A DNA stretch of 64,000 nucleotides, from positions 10,601,489 to 10,665,488 of the forward strand of contig OX467090.1 of NCBI GenBank assembly GCA_950106755.1, in the 5' to 3' direction. This stretch comes from Climacium dendroides (Eukaryota > Streptophyta > Bryopsida > Hypnales > Climaciaceae). A program made the position numbers and the translations under genes. The number at the start of each line of letters is the position of its first letter. The first letter of the stretch is position 1. Below are positions 48,960-64,000 of the stretch, piece after piece. Under the pieces are notes generated by a model that made no database searches, had not been told where the DNA came from, and worked only from the letters and a program-made list of their open reading frames with translations.

Positions 48960-50270
48960 TTTGTCCTCTGAAGGTAGAATCAGACAAATTTCACTTCCAG
49001 CTATGAGTTTATGCGAGGGAGGCCTGAGTTTCTGGTCACATGTAGGCAAATTGAGGGTGGCAAGCAGACGTGAGTGAAGTCTTAAGCACGGGATTCAGAA
49101 GGAGAAGAGTTCAAAGTTCAATTGATAGAGTTTCTAAATCCGTGACCTAATTTTTCTGTCCTGGAGTTGTACATTCTACAGTGAATATCTATTTATCGTC
49201 TAGGTTTATTAGGGCACACTATTCGGATGGGATAGGTGCTTGGTTTAGTGGTACTACTGTGGATGCTTGCATTGTGTCCCGATTGCTTCATGCCAGGATT
49301 ATGTTTTAGGATTACGTGCGATGGTCGTCTGGCTCCTTGGTCAATTTTGCTGAATGTGAATTAGGGTTTGAGATACCTCACTGTCAATGCCATTAATGGG
49401 AAGCTATCCCCGGGGCTTTCTAGATAGATCTGATTACCCTTGAACTAGCAAACAGGTTCAGAGCTTTTGGATTGCCGGGGGTTGAAATTCTTCAATGAAT
49501 TGAGACTGAGTTTAGCCAGGTTTTTGCCAATTCGCCTTTTCAATCTAAGCTTATGATGATCGGAAATGTGGTTTAGAGGTTATGCAGAGTCGTAGATAAG
49601 TTAGAGTGATGATGTTCAGAATGGGCATCAGCTAAATTTGCAGACACTTGCCATTTTATCGGTAAATTTACAAGGTTCAATCTGAGATACATGCTATCGT
49701 TTTCTATTTGATTTAATCACTTGAAAATTCCTCTGTGCTATTGATTGCAGTGACTAGATTTGAAGTGGTTAGAACTTAGAATGTAGCCGAATGATCGTAT
49801 GACCCTTTTGTTGCACCTACCACCCTCAACTCTGTTATTAGTTCGGTTTATGTGTTTGCACAGCTTGTTGGAGAGTTTGATATCAAAGGCAAACCTCACG
49901 TAGCCTTGTGGATTACTGCTTCGGAATCTCCAGTACTTGGTTGAAATTGGCTTGTTGTAGTCATTATAGAAAGTGTTGTTTAGCCGAAGATGATCTGGAA
50001 GTTCAAAATTCGCCTCCACGTGTCATCATTGCCATGTACTGAAACTTAGATGCTTAGGAGAAGGTGAATGTAGGGATTTGTTAAGGGAGGCTTTCAACCA
50101 AGGCGGCACAAGGCAGATGAAAGCCTGCCTTCTTCCGTCGTTTTGGTCGTCTTGGTAGGTGAAGGTCTAATGAATATCTGCCTCTCATTATGACCTATTT
50201 CTAACCTTACCCTGTGACGCCCTATCCTTATTTGTATTTTGTGTACGATGAATTATTTACTTTACTTTCA
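48960..50270. other. 3' flank of the bL25 gene
   Basis: Probable long 3' untranslated or downstream spacer. No frame with family signatures. Confidence 0.3.
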
Positions 50271-50274
50271 TTAA

Positions 50275-51177
50275 CTTAACCCCTAAAGCCCCAAGGGTGT
50301 TTTCTGTCAAAAAAACACACTTACAACTACCACTTCTGCTGCTTTCACCTAAGAAAACCAAAAAAATATGTTTTTTCAAAATTCAAATGTAGGGTCTTGT
50401 ACTTGTTTGAAAACATGTGGTAAAATTTTTATCAAATTTGATCGCATAGATTGCAAGATATTTGCATTCAAAGTGAAGAAAACAAGTTTTTTTGTAACTT
50501 GCTTAATTAGATTTTTTGGTTTTGAATATTTTTAACTAATAATTTTTGTATTGTTAATTTTGATTTTCTAAGATTTTATGTTGAATAGTTGAGTTGAGAA
50601 TCTAAGGAAAAAAATTCAACAAAAAAACATTTAATTTTCATTTATTAAAAAATTGTTAAGTAGAAGTAGGTTAAAGATTGAAGGAAGAACTAAATCATTA
50701 ATAGCTTAAAGATGGAATTGACATACAATAATCCCAATGGTAAGATTGTTCTAAAAAGCAAACCTAACCTTGTCTAAATTTTTTTTTTTAATTGTAAAGA
50801 TTGCATTCACAAATGAATCTTATAAGTTATTTTTTCAAGAAGATGCTTAGATTGTCCAAAAAACTAAGATTGTCCATAACTTTCTCATAACTAATCCAAA
50901 TGGAATGAATCAAAGCTTCAAATGTAGACAAAAATATAAGATTTTAGGAAAAAAATTTTGACCATTTTTGATTTTTTGTGTTGTTTATTGACTTTTGTTT
51001 TTGGCGTATTGTGCCATAACTTTTTCTCCTATGCACCGATTGAAACAAAAATTATATATTCACAAAACTCTTGGCAAACTCCACAACCTCAAAAATATTC
51101 ACTACAAATTGAGACAATAGGAACCTACCCAAACCCAAATTATCCTCTAAGGGGACAAACGGTCCTTTAGGGGTTAA
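50275..51177. mobile_element. Noncoding element with TTAACCCCTAAAG terminal inverted repeats
   Basis: Left end CTTAACCCCTAAAG, right end CCTTTAGGGGTTAA. The interior is AT-rich with no transposase. The sequence just inside the right end (CCTACCCAAACCCAAATTAT) is matched, inverted, just inside the left end of the 63030-63902 element (ATAATTTGGGTAGGTTC), which supports a family. Confidence 0.55.
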
Positions 51178-51179
51178 AT

Positions 51180-53560
51180 TAGTTGTAAAGAAAAGTTATC
51201 TTGTAAAGATTCAAGTATTGCTTTGAATGAATGAAAAAATATTTGGACAAATCATTGGTTAGAAGCCTACCATTCAAATTCATTATCTAGAATATAGATG
51301 TCAAAGCATTTGGGGCTTGGAAGTTATAAGATGATAAGGCCCAATCTTGATCATCATATTCTTTTTGACAATTACAAAAAGCTTAAATTGAGGATTATTA
51401 TTTATTCAAATAAATATTAATAAATGAATTAACACATGCCATGTTCTTTGTTCTATCTAGTCATATAAAGATTCTTTCTATTTGAATTTTACTTCCTTCA
51501 ATATAGTCAATCCAATAGTCACTTAAAATCATGAATCATTTGTCTTCAAAGGGCTAAAACCAACACCTAGAGATTGAGTCTTGCCTAAAATGTAAAGCCT
51601 ATGTTCATGAGAACCAAGTGTTGATTTTGGGTATACCATTTTTATGAATTTGAAAATTCATAGTTTATTAATACTATATCCAAAAATGCATGCCTTCCAA
51701 AAAATGATTCTTTTTGACTTCCAATAAGATTTTATCAATTAGAAATTTTGATAGATTAATGATAGGAATCATGATTGATTTTGATTGTTTTTACTTTAGT
51801 TTAAGTTAGTATTTGATTTCAAGATTGTCTTTTGCAATCAAGCGACAATTTGGAATTCAATGTGAAGGCTAGAATTTTTCATGAGAATTTGAGTTTTAAC
51901 ATTGCAACTGCAAATGGAAAGAAGGAAGACAAACTCATAGTTGAAATCAAGCATTTAAGTAAAAACATGCATTCATTCTATCAAAAATGAAATGCCAAAT
52001 ATGGCTTGACATTTGCAAATATTTTCATCAAGGCAATAAAAGTCTTATAGTGGCATTTCTTCAATTGAAAAATATAATTCCAATGTTGTTTTGCAAAGAC
52101 TTGTTCTAATAAAAATACTTATATTATATCCTATAGAAGTGGATTAAAAATTCACCATGCCCATGTTAATGATGAATGATAAATTTACCGCCCTAGTCCA
52201 AGGGGGGTGGATTGATTATGTGACAGTTTTATGAGGTTGGACTAACATGAATGTATTTGTTGGGATAGTTCAACTAGTGAAGATACATTGACCTTGAATG
52301 TATTATTGCTCTTTCCTTTAAAATTTTAGAATGTCCTATTTACCATATAATCTTTGATCCAAACAACACTTGTTATACATTCAAACTATTTGACAGCTTA
52401 TATGAATGCCATCAAGTCAATCAAATCAATTAATCCCTAAAGAACAATTGTTTGTTGAAGAGACAATTGAATCAGTTCTAATAGGTCAATTTTGAATGGA
52501 TATTTTTGAAATTTTGACACAAGTGAATGCATCCCATTAGATGCTTGGGTAAAAAATTTTGAATGAAAAATTATGTTGCCTCAAAAAGTTTTAGGCAATT
52601 TGGACAGTTTAGAAATCTTTTGCTAAACTTTGCATCTACTATTAAAAATTTGGCATGTATGTAACTTACACAATATGGTTTGCAATTGTTAAAATAAAAT
52701 ATTAAACTCACTTTGTTCTATATTGAGTAATTTTGAAATAAAATATTTTGTTCAAACTTCTAACATTATAATCTTGCAATTTGTGTAGTCAAAGACTTTG
52801 AAAATTTTCCACATATTCTAAATTTTTTACTCTATGTTTTCAATATTTGGATTTTAAAATTTTAAAAAAAATCCTCAATGCACAAGAAATCATCAAAAAA
52901 TGGCTAGTGCATTTCTTGACCTCCTTGTACTTTAGGGTGATTTAGAGTAAAGTAGAAACCTTATTTACTTTTAAAATTTTGCGTGAATGTACCTAGTAAG
53001 AAATACTAACAAATGATGTAAATCTTCATTTTTGAGAAGAGGAAATTTTTTAATCCAAGTGGGCTCAAAGTTTGTTGTCCTTGACTTGTAGGATAAAAAC
53101 AACTTTTTCTTCAAATTTTAAATGTTATAAACTTACAATCCATTCACTCAAATAGTTTGAAATATTTTTACACACATTTGAATGATGGTCTTTTAAACAT
53201 TTATACAATTGAAATTCAAAAATAAATAAATAAACAAATAAAATTTGATCAATGTACCAAAAATTGACAGACTTTTTTGAGAATTTTTCTTGAAAAAAAA
53301 TGAAGTTGAATAGATTGATGTCCTTGTAAAGAGAGGCCTTTCTATGTAAATTCTAATAAGTAGGAGTATATTATCATCTAAATACACTAAAGCCTCTCAA
53401 ATAAAAAAAAAAATTGGATTATCCTATGCACTTCCCACACTAATTCACACTTGTCACACATTCAAACTATTTTATAGTTAACATGACTAGCATCAAGTCA
53501 ATCAAATTAGAAGGTCAGAATGTAGAAGCTAAGCTAAACGTATGGCGGAGTTGAATGTCA
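51180..53560. other. AT-rich intergenic stretch
   Basis: No gene seen. A TTAATCCCTAAAGAAC motif at 52430 is another possible member of the TTAACCCCTAAAG family. Confidence 0.35.
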
Positions 53561-53563
53561 TAT

Positions 53564-53846
53564 ACAGTAAAACTTTCAGAAAGCAATAGTCTTGGGATTA
53601 GAGGAGAATATTATATTAGAGAGGTTATCAATTTAGAGAGGGGCTGCGACATTAATGACGTTTGAAGATTTTTTCAGTGGGCTACATTTCACGGTGCTTC
53701 TAGATTGAAGTCATGTTTACTTTAGATCAACATCTAGATTCCAAATTCAATGAAAGTTGCTTTTCTTTTTTTACTTATTTTGTACATCTTCAATACATCC
53801 AAGCAGGGACCAAAAGAATAAGGTTATTGGCTTACAAAAGTCCACT

Positions 53847-53866
<20 letters not shown>
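53564..53866. mobile_element. Pogo/Tigger-like MITE at the end of the beta-amylase gene
   Basis: Starts with TA then CAGTAAAACTTTCAGAAAG, continuing AGCAATAGTCTTGGGATTA, and contains GAGAGGTTATCAATTTAGAG. The right end reads, inverted, CAGTAGAGCTTCTACTATAA, with AAGCCAATAACCTTATTC and TTTGGTCCC further inside. Both ends share the CAGTA-start and the AGCAATA-TTGGGA order typical of Emigrant/pogo-type plant MITEs. The flanking dinucleotide is TA on the left and CA on the right. Confidence 0.6.
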
Positions 53867-58418
<4,552 letters not shown>

Positions 58419-58519
58419 TGCGTGAAAGGACTTAGTAACGAACTTGGCTCCTACCAGACACCAACTTAGAAGTCGTACGATGAAAGAGCTTCCGTGCAGA
58501 AGACCCTACCATTTATATA

Positions 58520-59165
58520 TGCAAATGAAAGTGATGGTTTGATTTTATTAAACTCTTCAAAATGAAAGTACAAGGGACTCAAAATTATGCATTCTATGCA
58601 GCACCACCCTCAAGCTAGGATTAGCTTCGACATGACAACAACCGTGACGGAGTTGAAAGCTAAAGAAAATTAGAAGACCGCATTATATGTACAAGAAAGG
58701 AAACGGAATGGAAGTGATGGTTTCCTTTCATGTAAAATAAAACAAGGGAAAGGAACGTAAAAGGAACGGCAAGCTTCACGTTCCACAACCACCCTCACTG
58801 CCCAATCACGCAAACAGACCGGCAGGCAAGCGAACAACAACACCGTCCTCCAGACTCCAGTAGAATCCCCCGACACCCCTGACGCCACAATTCTCGGACG
58901 CCACAATTCTCATTAACAGAAACAATGCAAGTGATGGTGCACTTTCATACACAAAAAGAAAAATGAATATCAAAGGAACCCCACGCCTCACATTCCACGC
59001 AGAACCACACTCACAATCCTATCACCCAAACAGACAGTCAGACAGACAGACAGACAAACAGACAAACAGCACTCCTCCAGACTCCAGTAGATTCCCCCAA
59101 CACCTTCGACATTGTAATCCCAATACCCCAGACTCCACAAATCTTGTTAACAGTAACAAAGATAC
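58520..59165. repeat. Two to three tandem copies in the beta-amylase promoter region
   Basis: Units at 58709-58925 and 58928-59160 share AAGTGATGGT, TTTCATG, GGAAC, CACATTCCAC/CACGTTCCAC, AACCACCCTCAC, CCTCCAGACTCCAGTAGA and CCCCCGACACC in order; a shorter decayed copy starts at 58523. The second unit contains a CAGACAGACAGACAAACAGA microsatellite at 59033-59069. Confidence 0.75.
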
Positions 59166-59169
59166 CCCC

Positions 59170-60060
59170 GAAGATAATAAAAGAACTAGCTACGTAGCAT
59201 TACATTGGGAGACAGGAGCAGGCTTGAAGCACTCCAAATCCAAGACATCTGCAAAGAAACTAAAGCAACGAGCTAAAGAAGAAACACAAACTACAGAAGA
59301 GAGACACAGATCGTCAAACTTCCGGCAAGGTGCTGATAGATCACGTGCTTACGTACTGCAAGTGTGTACAACTTCTGGATCGATTGCAGAAAGTCTGGAT
59401 CAGTTGCAGAAAGTCGATCTGGATCAGTTGCAGAAAGCCTAGTACGTAGCAAGCAATTCTCTCCAGTTTCTTCCGATCTCCTTTAACTTGATTCTATTTC
59501 GAATCTGGGGCACCTGCTAAGTATATCTTTCTACAAGCATTGCACCGCCCGGCCTTAGCTTCTCTCCACATAACTTTTTATTTCGATGGAACCAAGCACA
59601 CACTCTGAAAGCTAGACCACGCACCCCACGAGTCGCCAAAGCTTTTACTAAGGTGTCTAAAAATGGGAAGCCAGAAGTGTAAACCAAGCAACCAACCTAC
59701 CTTTCCAGATGCTAAACTGATTCTACTGAAGCAGGCGCACGGTGGATCCATCGCCAGGCTAGCTACGACCTGCCAAACGTTTCAGCTATCTGAAAGCTCA
59801 CATTTTTCGTTTGGTTGTTTGTTTGTTTTCTTTTGGAACAGAAGGGGAGGCGCGTATTGCTCAGAAGCGCTCATCATGCTGGCACCCCTTTTCTCGTGCG
59901 CTTCTGACTGCGTGTTTGTCTGTCTGTCTGTCTCTCTCTCTGTGGTTTTGTGAAAGCTGGAGTGGAATGGACGGCTGAATTTCTCCCATGGCAACTGGGT
60001 TGAAGTAATTTCCTAAAATAGAAAAAATGTTTACATTTTCACTACAGCATTGGAGTTCAT
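59170..60060. other. Intergenic, no gene seen
   Basis: Moderate GC. A GTCTGTCTGTCTGTCTCTCT microsatellite lies at 59918-59941. Frames here are short and match no family. Confidence 0.35.
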
Positions 60061-60119
60061 TAAAAAGCTTGTCCTTGTGTTTGTAAACGGTGTCAGAGGA
60101 AGGTTTTAACTAGGAATAG

Positions 60120-60850
60120 CACAAAAAAAATACAGTACCAAACTTCATCAAACCTCAGTTTTGGTGCTCTAAGGATTTTAGTTTTGTATGTTTCCCAATC
60201 TCCGCCTACTGGTCTTGCATTGTACACACTTTACCATTAAGTCTAGTATTAGAATTAATCTTAAAGTTCATCTTGTGATTGTTAACGGGTGTCAAAGGTT
60301 TAACTACAAAAGAAACACAACATTAAGGTAGTAAGGTATTGTGCTCATGAAGCGACCATTTAAGGGGTTGGTTGGCCTTTATGATGGGTTTCAAATGCTA
60401 GAAAGTATTTTCCTTCATTTTTTACTTGAAGAGAAACTGATGTGGAATCTAACACAAGTTGTTTCATATTTTTTGGAGCATTTATGAATTACTTATGAGT
60501 TTTCAAAGAATTATGTTGTAGGCACCTATTCTTGATCATAGGCCTTGCAAAACCCACACGTGCAGTTTGGAAAAAGATATGGCTTGACCAAAAACAAGCA
60601 CTATGGCATGTAGAAAGTAATACGCAAGGTTCCTAAATGTGACCATTTATAAATTTAAACGGACCCTACAGAGCTTCTTATAGGGATTGTCTAAAGAAAA
60701 GTGTTGCAATAAGAGCCTACTACTATAAACTCCATCTGACCTCAATTTTTGTGCTCTAAAGAGTTTCATCCAATGTTTTTCCCAAACTCCAACACCTAGT
60801 CTTGCATTGCACACACTTTGGAAAAACATTGGATGAAACTAATGTACCAA
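60120..60850. repeat. Diverged direct duplication of about 110 bp
   Basis: 60130-60240 and 60718-60828 share AAACTTCAT or AACTCCAT, CCTCAGTTTTGGTGCTCTAA, TGTTTTTCCCAA, CTCC, CTAGTCTTGCATTGCACACA and CTTTGG/CTTTACC in order. Confidence 0.6.
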
Positions 60851-60859
60851 TACAAACTC

Positions 60860-63020
60860 ATTTAGAATTTGTTGTAGGTGAGTAGTTTAAAGTATAAATG
60901 CTTATAATCCTTCACTTAAGTTGATGTGCATAGATAGTCAAACTAAAATATGGAAATAGTGGTATTCCATGTGCCATTTTTAGACAACCCACTCTGAATT
61001 GTAAAAGTGACATTTAGGATAGGTATAGTTTTCAAGAATCTTAAACTTTTATAGATTTAAGAAATCTAGGACAACTATAGACTTTAGATCGTATGATCTG
61101 AATTATAAAAGTAACATCTAGCACTAATGTAGATTTCACACACTGCAGACCGCCCACTCTTAACTATAAAAACTACCAAAGTAGCTAAATTTCGCCATTT
61201 TATCGAAATTGCCCATAAACCATGAACTAAAATTTTCACCTCAAATTATGTATTCCTTTTATCTAATAGCATACACTACTCAGAATCCATTATGTAAACC
61301 AAATTATTGACGTTATTCTATATTTGCACAAATAACTACAGTATATGCTTTCCACTTCAAATAGCTGTAAAAACATTCTTTTATAGGATTTTCTTAAAAG
61401 GTTGCAAGCAAAGTAGACACTACAATTGGAACATAAAAATTCCCAACTTTGATTTTTTTTAAATGGAATTTTAATACTCAAGGCCACTTGACTTTCTGAA
61501 AACTGGACGGGTGTGCTTTAGTAGTATGCATCCAATTTAATTTATTGTTCGGCCCATATTAACATCTCACCTACGTGGCATTCTGTTCCTTCTGCGTAAA
61601 AGAAGTCATTGCTTGGAAAGTTGGAAAGTTGGAAAGTTGGAGAGGTGGGCTTCCTTTAACCCCTAAATGACGGACCTATGACCGCTGATTTCAAGCTTCA
61701 CTGTCATCACTCAGCTTGTTGCCATTTTGCAACAAGATATGTATGAAAAAAAATTTCAATTTATTTTTCAGAGATGAAACAAAATGTCTTCTTTGTTGCA
61801 CCAAAATTTTAGATATTTTTTTGTAAATAACTGATTTTTTTGTGAATTTCTGTAGATATAACGAAGAAAAATCATATCAAATAGAAAATTATTTCAAAAA
61901 ATCTGAAAATTTCACGATGTGTACATATTATAGTGATGAACAACATGGTGTAAACTCATTTTCTGTGCCATTCTATAATTAGAACGTAGTAGACATTGAA
62001 AATACATCCAAAGTTCAAACTGCAATAAATCTGTTTGTGATCTGTTGTTTTAGTAACTTCTCATTTATGTGAAGACAAACAATAGCATAACTCCAAACTC
62101 AACTAGATTATCTTCATAACCCAACATGGAAGGTCAACAAGAAAGAAGTGGATGAAAAACTGCTTCCCGGCTCTCTACAGTTCAAGAAACATTCATCCAA
62201 AAGCCACAAAATGGCCTCGTTGTTGTTTCTGGGTTAATATGTTTATATTTTCAAAGTGATTAGTGTGCCCTGTGCAAATGCCACATTCAAAATTAAAGTA
62301 AAAGTCATTTTTTAATTTTCTAGTTAATAAAAACCTTGAAATTCAATAATTTTCTCACCATGAGTCGGAACGTCACAAAACCAAGGTAGTGCACCCCTCC
62401 TTCCTCACCAAGGACTTTCTGACGGTACCAAGCACATGACCAAGGGATGCACGGTCCAAGAGATCTCAATGTAACAAACAAAACAAAACAAAATAATAAA
62501 TAGCCAAATTTAAAGTATGGATTATTTTTATTTTTTTACTTTTCTGGAAAAAAAAATATGGGTAGATGATCATATTTTTGATATTCCCAAGACAACCTTT
62601 TTTTTTCCTCGGTGGAAGAGGGTTTTTTCTGGACTGGTGTGAAAAATGTGAATTTTGTAATTTTGTTGTCTGTTTGTTGTAGAATTTCAATGAAAGGTTG
62701 GCATGAGAATTTCAACTCATTGGATATTGGAATGACGTGCTCATGTAGTCCTTTTCTCCTCATGGGGCAAATATATGAAGACCATGTGCAAAAATAGTGG
62801 TTAATATGTACAAGTATATGTACATGTATATATTTGGGGGTTACTAAATGAGGTGACTCATTTATATTCAAAGAAAACTCAAAATACAACCTTGAGGTGA
62901 ATCCTAAAGTAGAGGAGGAAATCAAAGATCAAGGAGACATCAAAATAATTTGTATGGAGTACTATCATTCATTTGTCCTAATAATGAGTGTCATATTAAC
63001 TTTCCAAAGTCACACTATTT
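60860..63020. other. AT-rich intergenic stretch
   Basis: No gene seen. A TTTAACCCCTAAATGACGGA end at 61655-61674 is followed by CCTATGACCGCTGATTT. A similar order, inverted, occurs near 27610-27646 (AAATCAGTGGTTATGGGCCC). Confidence 0.4.
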
Positions 63021-63029
63021 ATCTACACC

Positions 63030-63902
63030 TTAATCCCTAAAGGAAGAACCAAGTAGCCCACTTTAGGTTTTTTGATAATTTGGGTAGGTTCTATTGACTT
63101 CATAATTTGGAATTTTTTCATGATTTTCTTAGGAAGGATGTCAGTAATTGTAATCTACATGTGAAGCTTTGTTTCACATTATTTTTATAAATATTGCAAA
63201 AATGATGACGATTTTTTTATTTAAGGGTTATAAGAATTATATTATTTTTTTTTATAATTGTATATATTGATACCTATTCAAAAAAAATTAAACCGTTGAA
63301 TTCCAAATAATGAGGTAAAAGTTATGAGGAGTTTTAATTTGCAGGCAATAAAGGTAGAAAAAAAATGAATTTGTCTTATGCTCTCAATTTTGAAAATTTT
63401 AAAATAAAAACAAAAATAAAGGATACTAATTGTTCATTAGAACATTCATATCATTGGGATTAATAATTCTAAATTTTTTTAGAGATCTATTAGCATATTA
63501 GTTATATCTTTCATTCAAGAACACTTTCCACTTCACAATTTTTAAAATGAATGTCAAATTTTTTTGTTTAAATTTTTTAACATATATTTTCAACTCATTT
63601 TTCCAACTTATTGAATAAAATGTACAAGTTGTAGGACATACATGTTTTTCCTAAAAATGTTGAAAGATAACAACTTCAGTTTAGAGAAGGACTAAAAAAG
63701 CCTACATTTTGAAGTTTAGGCACATTGAACTTGCAATTGGTAGGAGTACTCATTCTAAAATTTTGGGACAATGTACTTGAACAAGTTAACCAAAAGATCT
63801 TATGGTTGGTTTTGTTAAAAAATAAGTATTGATAAAGATTTTGACCTTGCTTTGGAATCAAATAATATAAAGACTCTAAACACAATGCTCCTTTAGAGTT
63901 AA
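63030..63902. mobile_element. Second noncoding element with TTAATCCCTAAAGG ends
   Basis: Left end TTAATCCCTAAAGGA, right end TCCTTTAGAGTTAA, about 870 bp apart, similar in size to the 50275-51177 element. The interior is AT-rich with no transposase. Confidence 0.5.
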
Positions 63903-64000
63903 ATGAGGTTGTTTGTTTTGTTTTTTATAGTGAGAACTTTGGAACCATGTGACCACTAGTGACATTTTTAATACTATCAAAAAGCTCTCTATGGAGAGGG

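Noticed and set aside
58963..59442. 159-residue plus-strand frame
   Set aside because: It runs through the promoter duplication and the CAGA microsatellite; composition is repeat-driven.

Overview
This is a piece of a plant nuclear genome. It is AT-rich, dense in repeats, has spliceosomal introns with GT/AG borders, and carries plant-type families: beta-amylase, a multi-exon cytochrome P450, a TKL-type kinase and En/Spm (CACTA)-type transposase genes. The kinase architecture and the non-A-type P450 hint at a non-flowering land plant such as a moss, liverwort or lycophyte. That is an inference; the species cannot be read from the window. I recognised no rRNA, tRNA, CRISPR array or bacterial-type operon.

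Layout. 1-20.35 kb is transposon territory. A minus-strand TnpA-like gene (six exons assembled from phase-matched splice sites, 5609 to the left edge) ends in an exon that looks like an FCP1/NIF-type HAD phosphatase domain with altered catalytic positions. A divergent plus-strand pair follows: a two-exon SET-domain gene (13574-14484) and a TNP2-type transposase (14965-18796) broken by an in-frame TAG. Arrays of a short TATGACT/AGTCATA-type motif lie in the introns of both transposase genes and on the flanks of the plus-strand pair. A CACTA-like right end (reading GTAGTG) sits at about 20350. Between the divergent genes lie an orphan P450 exon and a GC-rich island.

20.4-30.8 kb has no convincing protein gene, but holds several structures: a G-poor tract with a recurring CCRAYTTGG box, a duplicated 320-bp repeat, a strong hairpin, and four diverged repeats each ending in a splice-donor-like CAGGTGAG. 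30.8-33.6 kb is a helical-domain/kinase/ARM-repeat gene in three exons. 38.05-43.54 kb is a complete ten-exon P450 of 516 residues. 48.0-48.95 kb is an intronless, probably mitochondrial, ribosomal protein bL25 gene. 53.85-58.42 kb is a beta-amylase gene on the minus strand; its stop codon and last residues lie inside the end of a pogo-like MITE. The rest is AT-rich sequence with MITEs, foldbacks and tandem repeats, including a family with TTAACCCCTAAAG termini.

The host genes (kinase, P450, bL25, beta-amylase) look unrelated in function and each has its own promoter region. The transposon genes form a functional set: the DNA-binding TnpA type, the catalytic TNP2 type and two possible chromatin/transcription modifiers (SET and FCP1-like). 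That set is the most interesting part of the window.
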